From the NCBI GenBank assembly GCA_937870605.1, contig CALMZW010000293.1, positions 1-5,582 of the forward strand: a DNA stretch of 5,582 bases, in the 5' to 3' direction. The position numbers and the translations under genes are program-made. Positions 4,782-5,582 of this stretch are shown one piece after another (position 1 is the first letter of the stretch; the number at the start of each line of letters is the position of its first letter). The DNA comes from an uncultured Synergistaceae bacterium. GTDB taxonomy: Bacteria; Synergistota; Synergistia; Synergistales; Aminobacteriaceae. A model generated the notes under the pieces. The model searched no databases and was not told where the DNA came from. It saw only the letters and a program-made list of their open reading frames with translations.

Positions 4782-5582
4782 GTGCAGGGAAAGAAGTCAC
4801 GGGTGTTGAAATGGGGAGTCGTCGTCTTCATTGTGTTGATTGCGGCGGTGGTTATCGCGCAGATGGCGTTGGAAGAGAGTATGCAGAGTCATACGACCAT
4901 AGTAGCCGGCATTCAGGAGCTTCACGGTATTCAGGGAGCCGACGAGACGACGGTCGTGGCGCAGAAGCAGAAGATGCGCAAGAAGGGGCCCTCGGGAGTC
5001 AACGCGGCGAAGACGCTCGAACGGATTGACCGGGATAAGAAAAAGGAATTCAAGGTCATCAACGGCGCCATGGAGACGCAGTCGTCGATGTATGGCGCCT
5101 ACAAGGACGAAAAGGACGCCGAAGCCGCGAAGCTGATGGAAAAACTCAAGGCGCAGATCCCGGAGGCGCAGTCCTCGCTGAAGCGTCTGCGCCGGTTGAC
5201 CGACGAGCAGGTTCAGACGATCAACGGGTCGACGAAAGACGCGCAGGCGGTCAAGGTCGCCGAGGCGACCTACTCGTCCTGGAAGGCCGCCGTCGATTCT
5301 CTCAAGGTCGATCCGCTGACCGAGCAGGACATCAAGAACCGGCAGGCGACGTTGTCGCAGAACTCGGCCGTAGCGATCAATGGCGCCCAGGAACAGGCGA
5401 AGGGGATCGACGCCGCAACGCTGCCTCCCGAGGATAAGGACCGTCTCAAGAGCGTCGTCGGCAACGGACAGGACATCATGAGCGCCATGCAGAACATCAT
5501 GTCGGAAATGCAGAAGGCCATGCAGGGAATGATGAACTCGCTGACGGGCGGCGGCAAGAGTTCGAATCCCCTTTCGATGATC
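4782..5582 (+). CDS. Unrecognised membrane-anchored helical protein with Met-rich helix (3' end outside window)
   Basis: The frame runs without a stop from GTG 4782 to the last base, giving 267 residues of an incomplete protein. Residues 1-10 are basic (QGKKSRVLK) and 11-29 hydrophobic, with no signal peptidase site, so this is probably an N-terminal inner-membrane anchor with the rest outside the cytoplasm. Residues 35-225 are charged, rich in Ala, Gln, Lys, Glu and Asp, contain no cysteine, and look mostly helical, with possible coiled coils around 105-145 and 150-205. Breaks are suggested at KKGPSG (67-72), KVDPLT (175-180) and TLPPED (213-218). Residues 231-251 carry methionine at 233, 236, 240, 243, 247, 250 and 251, a heptad-spaced stripe, followed by a Gly/Ser linker. 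A strong promoter and ribosome binding site precede it. I do not recognise the family. The general shape recalls sensor or chaperone-like periplasmic helical domains, but no kinase, HAMP or signalling domain is visible. Confidence 0.85.
   Translation, partial: MQGKKSRVLKWGVVVFIVLIAAVVIAQMALEESMQSHTTIVAGIQELHGIQGADETTVVAQKQKMRKKGPSGVNAAKTLERIDRDKKKEFKVINGAMETQSSMYGAYKDEKDAEAAKLMEKLKAQIPEAQSSLKRLRRLTDEQVQTINGSTKDAQAVKVAEATYSSWKAAVDSLKVDPLTEQDIKNRQATLSQNSAVAINGAQEQAKGIDAATLPPEDKDRLKSVVGNGQDIMSAMQNIMSEMQKAMQGMMNSLTGGGKSSNPLSMI

Noticed and set aside
4556..5029. Open frame of 157 codons on the + strand in another frame
   Set aside because: It runs across the promoter at 4692-4720 and then out of frame through the membrane-anchored protein; its composition changes abruptly where it enters the real gene.
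5270..5557. Open frame of 95 codons on the - strand near the right edge
   Set aside because: It is antisense to the helical Met-rich gene, whose frame is continuous with a good promoter and ribosome binding site. The many Met codons in the antisense product come from CAT triplets on the + strand.

Overview
The window is a GC-rich bacterial segment with tightly packed genes, strong GGAGGT-type ribosome binding sites and frequent GTG starts. The content (a tripartite tricarboxylate transporter subunit, a Na+/phosphate cotransporter, PhoU and small exported proteins) would fit a Gram-negative-type bacterium, for example Synergistota or a proteobacterium. No rRNA or other taxonomic marker is present, so this is only a guess. 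All convincing genes lie on the + strand.

Region 1 (2-3533) is an apparent operon that begins outside the window. It holds the C-terminal four fifths of a TctA-type permease, then a Na+/phosphate cotransporter-family protein whose GTG start overlaps the tctA stop by 4 bases, then a stand-alone PhoU 29 bases further on. The cotransporter has a C-terminal PhoU-like helical domain, so two PhoU-type domains are made next to each other. Only the stand-alone PhoU keeps the usual acidic metal-binding motifs. The module looks like inorganic phosphate homeostasis, translationally coupled to a carboxylate-type transporter.

Region 2 (3534-4344) is a single-gene unit: a promoter with a perfect TATAAT box, a leader with a 5' hairpin, a gene for a 202-residue exported protein, and a 28-base perfect palindrome as terminator. 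The protein has a Cys/Gly/Arg-rich and Met-rich middle and a helical segment resembling the Spy/CpxP/ZraP group of periplasmic chaperones and metal sensors.

Region 3 (4345-4781) is a 437-base non-coding stretch, clearly richer in A+T than the genes. It holds a possible backup terminator hairpin, roughly phased A/T-tracts with a perfect 16-base palindrome, a 12-pair hairpin, and a near-consensus sigma70 promoter (TTGACG, 17 bases, TATAAT).

Region 4 (4782 to the window end) is a gene still open at the edge. It encodes at least 267 residues: an N-terminal membrane anchor followed by a long, charged, Cys-free helical domain ending in a helix with methionine at every a/d heptad position. I do not recognise its family; together with the Cys/Met-rich exported protein it is the most interesting part of the window. 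The two genes share an identical 11-base ribosome-binding segment and both look like envelope proteins, but no functional link is shown by the sequence.
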